Shown one piece after another: positions 49,656 to 58,647 of a stretch of DNA of 64,000 nt. The first letter of the stretch is position 1; each line of letters starts with the position of its first letter. The stretch is from Propionibacteriaceae bacterium (lineage in GTDB: Bacteria; Actinomycetota; Actinomycetes; Propionibacteriales; Propionibacteriaceae), in the NCBI GenBank assembly GCA_009782785.1, contig WRIJ01000002.1:62001-126000 (forward strand), in the 5' to 3' direction. The notes under the pieces are model-generated. The model was not told where the DNA came from. It did no database searches and saw nothing but the letters and a program-made list of their open reading frames with translations. The position numbers and the translations under genes are program-made.

Positions 49656-51065
49656 TCATGCCAATTCTTGCACCAGTGATCGGGAAGCCTCACCTAGGGC
49701 AACAACAAGGTTGAGTGGAGCCATGTCTTGTTGGCTAAGCTTTTTGGGCGAGAATTGAGTCAACAATTCTTGGGCCAACTCAGGTGGCGCAACCCAGGCC
49801 AGTGGCCCAATGAATTTGTTGTCACGGGCGCGGGCTTGGGATATTTTCACACACGACTCCCACCGAAAATCATTCCACTGCGCAATACCCGGTCGTACAT
49901 CATATAAAGACCGGTGGAGACCTTGGGTGATGAACGCAGACATCACCTTGCGTTGAGTGGTTGTGGAGGCACGCTCGAGTAGTGGTCCGGTAAACACAAA
50001 CTCCAAGTCAGCATCTTTCTTACCATTCCACGAGTATTCAGCAAGGAGCCTGTCACACAACACGTCAACATGATCTTGGGAAGCCGACTGGGCAACCGAG
50101 ACAATGAATGGACCACCCACACCACCACCCAGATCCCACGTTTCAACAAGCTCATCAGGGGTGACCTCAAGAGCAATACTGAGTTCCGCCAGTGTTCCCT
50201 GCCTGATCATGGTCCCCAATTGTTTCTGGTGGCTCTCACCCACGATGGACAACTGCTGAACCCCAATAACTCCTCCATGTCCACCATCGGAAACAGTGAG
50301 CAACCGACGCATCTTATCCAATCTGTCTTCACTGGTGGCTGCGACACCCAAACGCCCCAGTAACCACACAGCCCACTGACTCACCATTCCATCGTGATCA
50401 TTCACGACGGAAAACAGGTAGTCATGGTCATCTTCGGTGAGGTTGATAGCGAAGGTTTTGAGCAACAAGCTGAGGCGCTCTTTACTGCGCACTTCATGAC
50501 CATGATTCACCATCAATTGCCTGGCTCGCCCAGGTTCCGTGATTCGCATCGCAGCGAGTTGAGCCTGCCTGAGAGGGGGCCACGTCTTACTCCATGTTTC
50601 CTCGGTCAGCTCCTGGTATCTCCATGGAATGCGCCCGTGGGTGTAAATCCACTGAAACCAGGGAAGGTATGTTTCAGGGCAATCAGGGATTCTGTCCGAT
50701 CCCGGCCACCCCCAATCTGCCACGTGAACCGTGTAACCATAAGCGTCAATAAGATGGACCAGTTTCTCCGTTGGTACGCTGAAATGTTTCAAGCAGAGAC
50801 GAAACAGTTCCCGACAATTCTCATCCAGCATGGGTTTGCTCAACACTGGTATCGCACACAGTTGGTCAGTGTTGTCAGGCAGTACGGGGCGTACGGCCAC
50901 CTCGGCGTACTGCCCAGCGAGGGCAACCAAACCCCTCTCCTGCTCCTCGGGGGTCCCTTCACCCAGAGCACTCGACCACTGGTCGGGTGCATGTCTGACA
51001 GCAGAGCGACCGATCACCCAATCGGCTTTCATCGCAGGAAGACACGTGGCAGGAGTAGTCATCAC
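49656..51065 (-). CDS. HEAT-like helical protein (DUF5691-like), copy a
   Basis: WVIGRSAVRHAPDQWSSALGEGTPEEQERGLVALAGQYAEVAVRPVLPDN...LVVALGEASRSLVQELA. Confidence 0.7.
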   Translation of the reverse strand: MMTTPATCLPAMKADWVIGRSAVRHAPDQWSSALGEGTPEEQERGLVALAGQYAEVAVRPVLPDNTDQLCAIPVLSKPMLDENCRELFRLCLKHFSVPTEKLVHLIDAYGYTVHVADWGWPGSDRIPDCPETYLPWFQWIYTHGRIPWRYQELTEETWSKTWPPLRQAQLAAMRITEPGRARQLMVNHGHEVRSKERLSLLLKTFAINLTEDDHDYLFSVVNDHDGMVSQWAVWLLGRLGVAATSEDRLDKMRRLLTVSDGGHGGVIGVQQLSIVGESHQKQLGTMIRQGTLAELSIALEVTPDELVETWDLGGGVGGPFIVSVAQSASQDHVDVLCDRLLAEYSWNGKKDADLEFVFTGPLLERASTTTQRKVMSAFITQGLHRSLYDVRPGIAQWNDFRWESCVKISQARARDNKFIGPLAWVAPPELAQELLTQFSPKKLSQQDMAPLNLVVALGEASRSLVQELA

Positions 51066-52465
51066 TACTCCTGTGCCAACGATGGGGAAGCCTCGCCCAA
51101 AGCAACAACCAGTTTCAGGGGAGCCACCATCATGTCACTGGCATCACTGAACCACGTACCCCTCAGGAGCCGAGCGGCGACCTTGGGTGTGGAAACGAAG
51201 GCGAGCTGACTGGCCAGGTTGTATTTATTATGGCCCAATCTCAGGTGAAAGGAGACGGCAACGAAATTAACATCAATCACACGAGCGATACCTGGTGACA
51301 TATCGAAAAAATAATGGAAGTTGTCAGTCGCACCGGTGAGTTTGGAAATAACATGACGAAGGGTCTTTGTTGAGGCGCGAGACAACAGGGATGAGGTAAA
51401 GTCCCACACCAAAGGACGCCCCATTTCCTGTGGTGTCCGCTTCACATTCAGGCACCGCATCACCAGTGCATCAACATCCACCGAGCTCCCAGATAGGGCT
51501 ACCATGTCGAGGAAAGAATCAAAAAGTTCAGTTCGCTTCTTCCACTTTTCCACAATAAAACCGGTGTCCAAATTGAGTGCCCTGCCCAGATCAACAAGAG
51601 TAGTATTCGCGAGTTTCTCTCTCCGAAAGATAATGTCTCTGGTTTCCATCCCTGACGGAACTTTCAGAAAGATGTTCCCAGAGGATTCATGGTGAACAGT
51701 GAAGAAATTCCTCAAATCCACCAGTTGGGACTCGGTTGCCGTGCTCACACCCAACCGACTCAAATAGGCTGAGGCTTGGTGTCTCACCGGGTCAGGAAAA
51801 TCACTTATCAGCCACAAGAGAAAATCCTGGTCGCGTTCAGTGAGATGAGGCTCAACAACACTCACCAAATGCTTCTGCTCAGCTGGAGTGTGGTCGTTCA
51901 GGAAAGAGGAAATCAGCCCATGGGTGCGTTCAGGATCGATCCGATGCAAGGCCCTCAGACGAGCAATTCTTGCTGGTGGCCACATGCCACGCCAGGACTC
52001 CAGCGTTATGTCGGGATACTCCCATGGAACAAGTCCTGAGGTTTCTGCCCAATGAATCCACGGAAGATAAGTCTCCAAGTGAGCATAGGCATCTCCATCT
52101 TTCACACCAGGGAACCAGTCATAAGGGTGAGCAGTGAAACCATAATGGTCAACGATGGTGAGGACTCTGCCCACGTCCATTCCAGGTGTTTGACATGAAA
52201 GGCGAAACAGCTCCCGACAATCATCAGGCAACATGGGTTTGCTGAGAATAGGAAGGTCCAATGATGGTCGTGCTGTGTCCGGCAGTACGGGGCGTACGGC
52301 CACCTCACCGTACTGCCCAGCGAGGGCAACCAAGCGTCTCTCCTGCTCCTCGGGTGTCCCCTCATCAAGAGTGTTCGACCACTGATGAGGCGCATGTGTC
52401 GCAGCGGAACGACCGATCATCCAATCGTTTCTCATTGCTGGAAGACATGTGGCAGGGGAAGTCAT
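51065..52465 (-). CDS. HEAT-like helical protein (DUF5691-like), copy b
   Basis: WMIGRSAATHAPHQWSNTLDEGTPEEQERRLVALAGQYGEVAVRPVLPD...LKLVVALGEASPSLAQE. Confidence 0.7.
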   Translation of the reverse strand: MTSPATCLPAMRNDWMIGRSAATHAPHQWSNTLDEGTPEEQERRLVALAGQYGEVAVRPVLPDTARPSLDLPILSKPMLPDDCRELFRLSCQTPGMDVGRVLTIVDHYGFTAHPYDWFPGVKDGDAYAHLETYLPWIHWAETSGLVPWEYPDITLESWRGMWPPARIARLRALHRIDPERTHGLISSFLNDHTPAEQKHLVSVVEPHLTERDQDFLLWLISDFPDPVRHQASAYLSRLGVSTATESQLVDLRNFFTVHHESSGNIFLKVPSGMETRDIIFRREKLANTTLVDLGRALNLDTGFIVEKWKKRTELFDSFLDMVALSGSSVDVDALVMRCLNVKRTPQEMGRPLVWDFTSSLLSRASTKTLRHVISKLTGATDNFHYFFDMSPGIARVIDVNFVAVSFHLRLGHNKYNLASQLAFVSTPKVAARLLRGTWFSDASDMMVAPLKLVVALGEASPSLAQE

Positions 52466-53892
52466 GTCGGCTCCTGTGAAGGCAGAGATCGGGAGGCTTC
52501 GCTCAGGGCGACAACAAGACTCAAAGGAGCCAGGTTCTCTCCAGGGGTGTAGATGGATGGGAATCTCTCCAGCAACTTGGCTGCGATCTGGGGGGAGGCA
52601 ATGAAAGCAAACGAATCCTCGTAGGTGACATAAGTCTCGACGAAATACATGTTCACTGAAGTGAGGCAGCTTTCACTCCATTGGGAGAATTCGGGGCGCA
52701 TCTTGAACATCAGATCAGATATGTAGTTCACATCATGCGGATGCCGAGACAGGGTTCTCACCATTCGCTGAAGAACCTCTGTGGAAGCGCGAGCGAGAAA
52801 AGGTTGAGTGAGATTGAACATAAGATCACGACCTTGCTTTGATACATCTGGGCCACGTCGCCACTCGCGAAGAATTTTGGCCACAATCCGATCAAAGAGA
52901 ACATCGACCATCGCTTGTGAACCCGATTCAGCGATCCAATCAAACAGATATTGTGGGTAGTGATCAAGATCCCACATCCTGGCTAGTTTCTCCATACTGA
53001 CCCCTAAAACATTACTAAGATCAGCTTGGGTGGCCATCTCACTGCCCCAGCCAGAGCCATAGCGGAAAACCTGGTGGGGAAAGCCAGTAATTGTCAGCTG
53101 ACCATGCCTACGCGCAACAGGAAACGCCTCTCTCAGCGGTTTGCTCAGTGATTGAGTTGACGTGGAGACACCTAATCGACTCAGCAGGTTGGCAGCCTCC
53201 CACCTGATACCGGGGCGTACTGTGGCTCTTGCGTAGCGGATTTTCTCGAGATCGCTTTGGTCGTCGTCAGTGAGATTGACTGACAAAATGCTCACCAGTT
53301 TCACTATCTGATCCTCGTCATCCTCCTTGAGATGCTTGAGAATCAACCCACGTGCTCGCGCAGGCTCTGCTGCCCGCATTTCTCGCAGTAGCTGGTGGCG
53401 AAGAGGAGGCCAGATGCTATACCAGGTTTCCTCGGTCAACTCCGGACATTCCCAGGGGGTACGCCCACCTGTTTCCACCCAATGAAACCATGGAAGATAG
53501 CTCGGATGACCACCTGGAAGATCACTGTCAGGTTGGGGTAACCAGTCGAGTGGGTGAGCTGTGAAACCATAGTATTCAACAAGGTCCAAGAGTCGCCCCT
53601 CAATCTTCGCTGGATGCTGTGGGGAGATACGAAAAAACTCGCGAGATTCAGCGGGCATCGTTGGTTTGCTCAGCACAGGTATCGGGCACAGTTCGTCAAT
53701 GTTATCCGGCAGTACGGGACGTACTGCTATCTCAGAATATTGCCCAGCGAGGGCAACCAAACCCCTCTCCTGGTCTTCTGGGGTGGCATCCCGCAGAAGA
53801 GACAACAACTGCTGGGGCACTCGATCTGCAGCTGGACGGCCCAGGAGCCAATTGACTCTCATAGCGGGGAGCGCTTCGCGAAAGGTATTCAC
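52462..53892 (-). CDS. HEAT-like helical protein (DUF5691-like), copy c
   Basis: WLLGRPAADRVPQQLLSLLRDATPEDQERGLVALAGQYSEIAVRPVLPDN...LSLVVALSEASRSLPSQ. Confidence 0.7.
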   Translation of the reverse strand: MNTFREALPAMRVNWLLGRPAADRVPQQLLSLLRDATPEDQERGLVALAGQYSEIAVRPVLPDNIDELCPIPVLSKPTMPAESREFFRISPQHPAKIEGRLLDLVEYYGFTAHPLDWLPQPDSDLPGGHPSYLPWFHWVETGGRTPWECPELTEETWYSIWPPLRHQLLREMRAAEPARARGLILKHLKEDDEDQIVKLVSILSVNLTDDDQSDLEKIRYARATVRPGIRWEAANLLSRLGVSTSTQSLSKPLREAFPVARRHGQLTITGFPHQVFRYGSGWGSEMATQADLSNVLGVSMEKLARMWDLDHYPQYLFDWIAESGSQAMVDVLFDRIVAKILREWRRGPDVSKQGRDLMFNLTQPFLARASTEVLQRMVRTLSRHPHDVNYISDLMFKMRPEFSQWSESCLTSVNMYFVETYVTYEDSFAFIASPQIAAKLLERFPSIYTPGENLAPLSLVVALSEASRSLPSQEPT

Positions 53893-55427
53893 TGCACCAC
53901 CATGTTTCCATAATTATCGACAGAGAAATGCACCAAGCCAAAAGGTGTCTCAGCGCTCAATAGGGTCAGAGAGAACCCATCCCACAATCCGAATGCCTGC
54001 GAAAGAGGGATACCCATGATTACTTGTGACATGGCCTCATCCAGTTTCGTTTTCAAGGGAAGACCCGCACCTGTGTCCGACTTCCACCAATAACCAATCG
54101 GAGAAACCGATTCATCCTCGCCCCTCTGAGCAACAATTCGCCCAGCAGGGAGCATCAGGGGAAAATCGAGGGTCCACGGCATAGCCTTGATGTAATCGCT
54201 GATCTGGCTTAAAGGGTCCTCGGTATACCAGGGCAGCCACTGTTCGCGGTCCTCTACCTCAACAAGATCCTGAGCCAAAGCCCTCAACGGGAGCGTGCCA
54301 GGATAGAACACCATCGAGCCCTCGTACTGTTTGCTGATCGTGAAAGGGGCCTGACGGTGACCCGCTGAAGCCGGGTAATAGTCAAGCAGGAGAGCATACT
54401 GTGGATAAGAAGTGCGATCTGGTAGACCGCCACTGTCATCCACAGCCAACGGTGTTCGCTGAGAGGTGACACTGAGAAACCAGGTGGCAATAGTCACCAT
54501 CTGATCACGGCGCGTCGACACGACCGTACCAACAACCTCCCATCGTCCCTTGAGGTGGAGAGCCTCCGGGTTTTCCAGGACATCGACGCGGGCCGGTGCA
54601 CTAGCCACCTGACGGTTGATGAGTTGGCTGTCAGGGTCCGCTCTCCACGCTTTCGATATGAGTACGAGTTTGCCGAACTCCCTGATCACCGCATCAGGTT
54701 GCTGCTCAGAATCAAGGGCGAGGATGCGTGCTGGCATCTCATCGATACGCGAAGCCAAAGCCGTGGCTTTCTTGTCGACCAGGCGGGCAGCAATACTGCG
54801 ACAGTTCTCCTCAATAACCTTCAAAAATTTCAGGATCCCTAATGAGAGCTGATCACTGATCCACTGGTCGAGTTCATCCAACCCCTCAGCGATCCCCTCC
54901 TTTTTGTCACTGATTCTTTTGAGCTTGGCTGCGTCACGGCGTTGCTGGTTTTGCTGGGTGCGAGGACTCGGCTCATCGGTGGTCACCTCAGCGAGGCTCG
55001 CAGACGACGAGGTGTTCTCCTCGGGTTTCTTGGCCGTACGCCTGCGACCCATCCAATCCTTCACCCACTGGGGAACCTCAGCTTCTGTGAAATCACCAGT
55101 GTCGTTGGCCACGATCAGCATCAAGGCCAGTGAATGCTTGCAGGGAAACTTCCTCGACGGGCAGGTGCACTTATATCCAATATTGTCGGTGTCGATCACT
55201 GCCCGATAAGGATGAGCCCCCGAGCCTTGACAGTCCCCCCACCACAAACTCCCCTCATGGTGAAGATTCACCCACTGTGATCCCCCAGTGAGCGCCATAG
55301 CAGCATTCAGTGACTTCTGATCAGGAGCCAGCTGCTCCACAGTTTTCAAACCCAGTGGTGGGTCATCCTTCCTTCTCATGACACCCAGTGTATCCTCCGC
55401 GCACCCCACCACCGTCACCCCGCGCAA
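53889..55427 (-). CDS. SWIM zinc-finger protein
   Basis: YKCTCPSRKFPCKHSLALML matches CxCx(n)CxH; downstream region shared with 48470-49513. Confidence 0.85.
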   Translation of the reverse strand: MRGVTVVGCAEDTLGVMRRKDDPPLGLKTVEQLAPDQKSLNAAMALTGGSQWVNLHHEGSLWWGDCQGSGAHPYRAVIDTDNIGYKCTCPSRKFPCKHSLALMLIVANDTGDFTEAEVPQWVKDWMGRRRTAKKPEENTSSSASLAEVTTDEPSPRTQQNQQRRDAAKLKRISDKKEGIAEGLDELDQWISDQLSLGILKFLKVIEENCRSIAARLVDKKATALASRIDEMPARILALDSEQQPDAVIREFGKLVLISKAWRADPDSQLINRQVASAPARVDVLENPEALHLKGRWEVVGTVVSTRRDQMVTIATWFLSVTSQRTPLAVDDSGGLPDRTSYPQYALLLDYYPASAGHRQAPFTISKQYEGSMVFYPGTLPLRALAQDLVEVEDREQWLPWYTEDPLSQISDYIKAMPWTLDFPLMLPAGRIVAQRGEDESVSPIGYWWKSDTGAGLPLKTKLDEAMSQVIMGIPLSQAFGLWDGFSLTLLSAETPFGLVHFSVDNYGNMVVQ

Positions 55428-55830
55428 TCCACCACCGTTACCCCGCGAAATCCACCACCGTTACCCTACACCTCAACCACCGTCACCCTGCGCGAAGTCG
55501 CAGGGCCCAGAATCCACATCATCCACCATGGGAAGCAACCAAACAATCTCACCAACCACACACAATCCCAGTCGTGGGAACTATCACATCTGGATTCCGT
55601 GACTACGCACGGAATGACAGCACCAAACTCCCACCGCCGTCACCCTGCGGAGCGCAGCGACTCGCACGGGCCCAGACTACCCAGTTGTTCGAATGTGGTT
55701 TCTGGATTCTGCGAGTCGCTTCGCTCCGCAGAATGACCAGGGGTAAGCACACCGCAGACGGGGGTGGGTGTCACCGTTATATGGGGGGTGGGTGTCACCG
55801 TTATATGGGGGTGGGTGTCACCGGTGTACG
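55417..55830. repeat. REP/MITE-like palindromes plus short tandem repeats
   Basis: caccctgcgcgaagtcgcagggcccag, gattccgtgactacgcacggaatgac, caccctgcggagcgcagcgactcgcacggg, and gtgggtgtcaccgttatatgggg tandem units. Confidence 0.8.
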
Positions 55831-57023
55831 GGGCGCATGAAAACGATGAGGATGACAGCGGCGATCAGGGACATGGCTGCGCCGAAAAGGAAGGGGACAG
55901 TTGAGCCGTATGCTGTCCAGAGGAAACCGGCGATGATGCTGGCAGGTAGGAGCGCGATACCTGCGACCGTGGATTGTAGGCCGAGCATCGTACCTTTGAG
56001 CTCGGGTGGCGCTAATTCGGCGACGTAGGCTCGCTCGACACCAGCGATCATGGCGGTGTAGACCCCATACACCAAGAAGGCAATCACCATCACTAGTGGG
56101 GTCTTTGCTAGGGCGAAACCCAGATAACAGACAGAGAAAACCAGGTAACCAGGGACCAAGAGTTTCTTGCGTCCCACATGATCGGAGAGCCCACCCATGG
56201 GCATGGCCAACGCTGAGGCAACCACATGGAAAGCGAAAAACAACAACACCACATTCACCGTGTTAAACCCCACATCGTGTGCTTTCAGCAATAAGAAAGC
56301 ATTCGAAGAATTACCTACAGTAAACAAGAAAACCACCACAAGATAGAGCTTCAACTGGCCATCAATCTTTTTCAGGTTCCTCCAGAAAAGTTCACGGGTG
56401 GCGAGGGGTTGGACATCCCTGCGTTCGCGGACGAAAGCGAACATGATCAACCCGAGGATCGCCGGAATAATCGACAAGGCAAAAAGCAGTTTGAAGTTGA
56501 AAGAATCCTCACCGCTCAGCGATCTCAACAAGAAGAAGGTGATGAGGATACCCAGGGCTGCGCCAACCATATCCAGCATCTTGTGTAGGCCAAAAGCCTT
56601 ACCCAGGGTGTCCTGATCGGTGGATTCGCTGACCAGCACGTCTCTGGGGGCGGTACGAATCCCCTTGCCCAACCGATCGATCACCCTGGCACCCAGGATG
56701 CCCAGCCAGCTCGCAGCAAACAGAAGCACTACCTTGTAGAGTACGCCCGCTGCGTACCCCGAAAAAGCAATGACCTTCTTCTTCTGGAAACGATCCGACA
56801 AATAGCCGCTGAACACCTTGAGCAGACTCGCTAATGATTCAGCGATCCCCTCAATCACACCCACCAATGCGGGGGTCGCCCCCAACACAGACACCAAATA
56901 AAGCGGAATGAGTGGATACACCATTTCCGTAGACAGATCAGTGAAGAAACTAATCAACCCCAAAAAGAACACATTACGAAGCCCAGAGTTTTTCTTGTGA
57001 GGGCTGGGATTGTTCATAAGCAA
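55818..57023 (-). CDS. MFS transporter
   Basis: 12-TM pattern; LISFFTDLSTEMVYPLIPLYLVSVLGATPALVGVIEGIAESLASLLKVFSGYLSDR. Confidence 0.88.
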   Translation of the reverse strand: MLMNNPSPHKKNSGLRNVFFLGLISFFTDLSTEMVYPLIPLYLVSVLGATPALVGVIEGIAESLASLLKVFSGYLSDRFQKKKVIAFSGYAAGVLYKVVLLFAASWLGILGARVIDRLGKGIRTAPRDVLVSESTDQDTLGKAFGLHKMLDMVGAALGILITFFLLRSLSGEDSFNFKLLFALSIIPAILGLIMFAFVRERRDVQPLATRELFWRNLKKIDGQLKLYLVVVFLFTVGNSSNAFLLLKAHDVGFNTVNVVLLFFAFHVVASALAMPMGGLSDHVGRKKLLVPGYLVFSVCYLGFALAKTPLVMVIAFLVYGVYTAMIAGVERAYVAELAPPELKGTMLGLQSTVAGIALLPASIIAGFLWTAYGSTVPFLFGAAMSLIAAVILIVFMRPVHR

Positions 57024-57055
57024 TGATTCGCCTTGGTTCGAGACAAGGAACGTGG

Positions 57056-57128
57056 CAGCCCCGAAGGGATTCGAACCCTCGCTACCGCCGTGAGAGGGCG
57101 GCGTGCTAGACCGCTACACAACGGGGCC
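57056..57128 (-). tRNA. tRNA-Glu (CTC)
   Basis: Reverse strand GGCCCCGTTGTGTAGCGGTCTAGCACGCCGCCCTCTCACGGCGGTAGCGAGGGTTCGAATCCCTTCGGGGCTG; anticodon loop CTCTCAC. Confidence 0.92.
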
Positions 57129-57298
57129 ACGCGTAAACGCAGAGACAAGTGTAGCAGAACACGACACCTCCTCGTGTTGTGCAGGAACCCCGGTAGATAG
57201 TCCATTGTTCGCTACTGTTTTCCCTTGGTCAACTGATGTGGGCAGGCACCCATGATTCCTTACTCGTGGTAAGATTTTCTCAGAAGGTAAGGAGAACG

Positions 57299-57547
57299 AT
57301 GCCCACAGCAACCATGACAACCAAAGGTCAAGTGACTATTCCCTTGGCCGTACGCAAGAGTATGGGTCTAGAACCCGGGTTCAAAATCCATTTCATACCC
57401 AACGAAGATGGGACCTTTACGCTACATGCAGCAACCCGCCCGATCACAGACCTGTTTGGCTTCTTTGGCCCGTACGAGGGAAAACCGCTCACTGTTGAAG
57501 AGATGAATGAACGCATGATGGATAGTGTTGCTGAGGAAAACAAATGA
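57299..57547 (+). CDS. vapB: AbrB-type antitoxin (VapB-like)
   Basis: MPTATMTTKGQVTIPLAVRKSMGLEPGFKIHFIPNEDG; overlaps PIN-domain gene by 4 bp. Confidence 0.85.
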   Translation: MPTATMTTKGQVTIPLAVRKSMGLEPGFKIHFIPNEDGTFTLHAATRPITDLFGFFGPYEGKPLTVEEMNERMMDSVAEENK

Positions 57548-57939
57548 TTGGGCTAGACACCAATGTCCTCATCCGCATTGCTATCGAAGATGACCTTGCT
57601 CAAAGCATGCGAGCACAAAAGCGGTTAGCGGCCCTCACAGTGGCAGACCCTGGTTTCGTTTCACTCATTGTTTTGGTGGAGTTATGGTGGGTATTGACGC
57701 GGACCTACGGAAAAACTTCCATGTATGTCTCAGACTTCGTTGAACATCTCACCCAAATAGCCACCCTTGTTGTTCAAGAGCAGGAACAGGTTCTCATTGC
57801 TCTTGCAACAGTACGCACCAATAACGCCGACTTCGCTGATGCATTGATCGTGGCGAGCTCGCAATCCCATGGTTGTATAGCTGTAGAAACCTTCGACCAG
57901 AATGCGATCAAGAAAGCTGGAATGACACCCTTGGGCTGA
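57544..57939 (+). CDS. vapC: PIN-domain toxin (VapC-like)
   Basis: IGLDTNVLIRIAIEDD, LIVLVELWWVL, NNADFADALIVASSQSHGCIAVETFDQN. Confidence 0.9.
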   Translation: MIGLDTNVLIRIAIEDDLAQSMRAQKRLAALTVADPGFVSLIVLVELWWVLTRTYGKTSMYVSDFVEHLTQIATLVVQEQEQVLIALATVRTNNADFADALIVASSQSHGCIAVETFDQNAIKKAGMTPLG

Positions 57940-58011
57940 GCTTGCGGACGGCTCACCGCTTGAGTTAGGAGTGTGTTGTCAGATAAGGTTATCCCTGGTC
58001 AGTAGCACTCA

Positions 58012-58083
58012 TGGGGTATGGGGTAACTGGCAGCCCTACGGATTCTGGTTCCGTCAGTCTAGGTTCGAGTCCTAGTACCCCAA
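58012..58083 (+). tRNA. tRNA-Gln (CTG)
   Basis: TGGGGTA...TACCCCA acceptor, anticodon loop TTCTGGT, T-arm CTAGGTTCGAGTCCTAG. Confidence 0.92.
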
Positions 58084-58105
58084 CACAAGTCAATTATTCA
58101 TTCCC

Positions 58106-58144
58106 GTGGATAGTTTTTCGTCATGATGACTAAAAAGTGTCCAC
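58106..58144. terminator. Imperfect hairpin GTGGATAGTTTTTCGTCAT-G-ATGACTAAAAAGTGTCCAC downstream of tRNA-Gln
   Basis: 39-bp imperfect palindrome immediately 3' of the tRNA. Confidence 0.45.
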
Positions 58145-58189
58145 GAAACACTAAAAACGCCCGCATTCCCTGCCTCCCTGTGCACCAGT

Positions 58190-58640
58190 TCCCCCTGTCG
58201 CCGTCTCCCTGCGCGAAGTCGCAGGGTCCAGACTACCTAGTTGTTCGACTGTGGATTCTGGATTCTGCGACTTCGCGCAGAAAGACGGGTGTGGGCGTGC
58301 TACAGAAAGACGAGAGTGCGTCCACCACTCACCACCTTTCACGTCACCCTGCGGAGCGAAGCGACTCGCAGGGCCCAGACTGCCTAGTTGTTCGACTGTG
58401 GATTCTGGATTCTGCGACTTCGCGCAGAATGACGGGTGTGGGTGTGCTACAGAATGACGAGAGTGCGTCCACCACTCACCACCTTTCACGTCACCCTGCA
58501 GAGCGAAGCGACTCACAGGGTCCACCACTCACCACCGATCACGTCACCCTGCGGAGCGAAGCGACTCGCAGGGCCCAGACTACCTAGTTGTTGGACTGTG
58601 GTTTCTGGATTCTGCGACTTCGCGCAGAATGACGGGTGGG
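58190..58640. repeat. Tandemly amplified REP/MITE-like array (3 full and 1 partial units)
   Basis: Unit of about 145 bp: caccctgcggagcgaagcgactcgcagggcccagactRcctagttgttcgactgtggattctggattctgcgacttcgcgcagaatgacgggtgtgggtgtgctacagaatgacgagagtgcgtccaccactcaccacctttcacgt. Confidence 0.88.
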
Positions 58641-58647
58641 GGGTGAA

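Noticed and set aside
50394-51209. 271-aa plus-strand ORF antisense to the helical paralogue
   Set aside because: Mirror-frame artefact of conserved coding sequence in 49656-51065
58190-58640. Possible CRISPR array
   Set aside because: Repeats are ~145-bp MITE-like units with near-identical intervening sequence, no unique spacers and no cas genes
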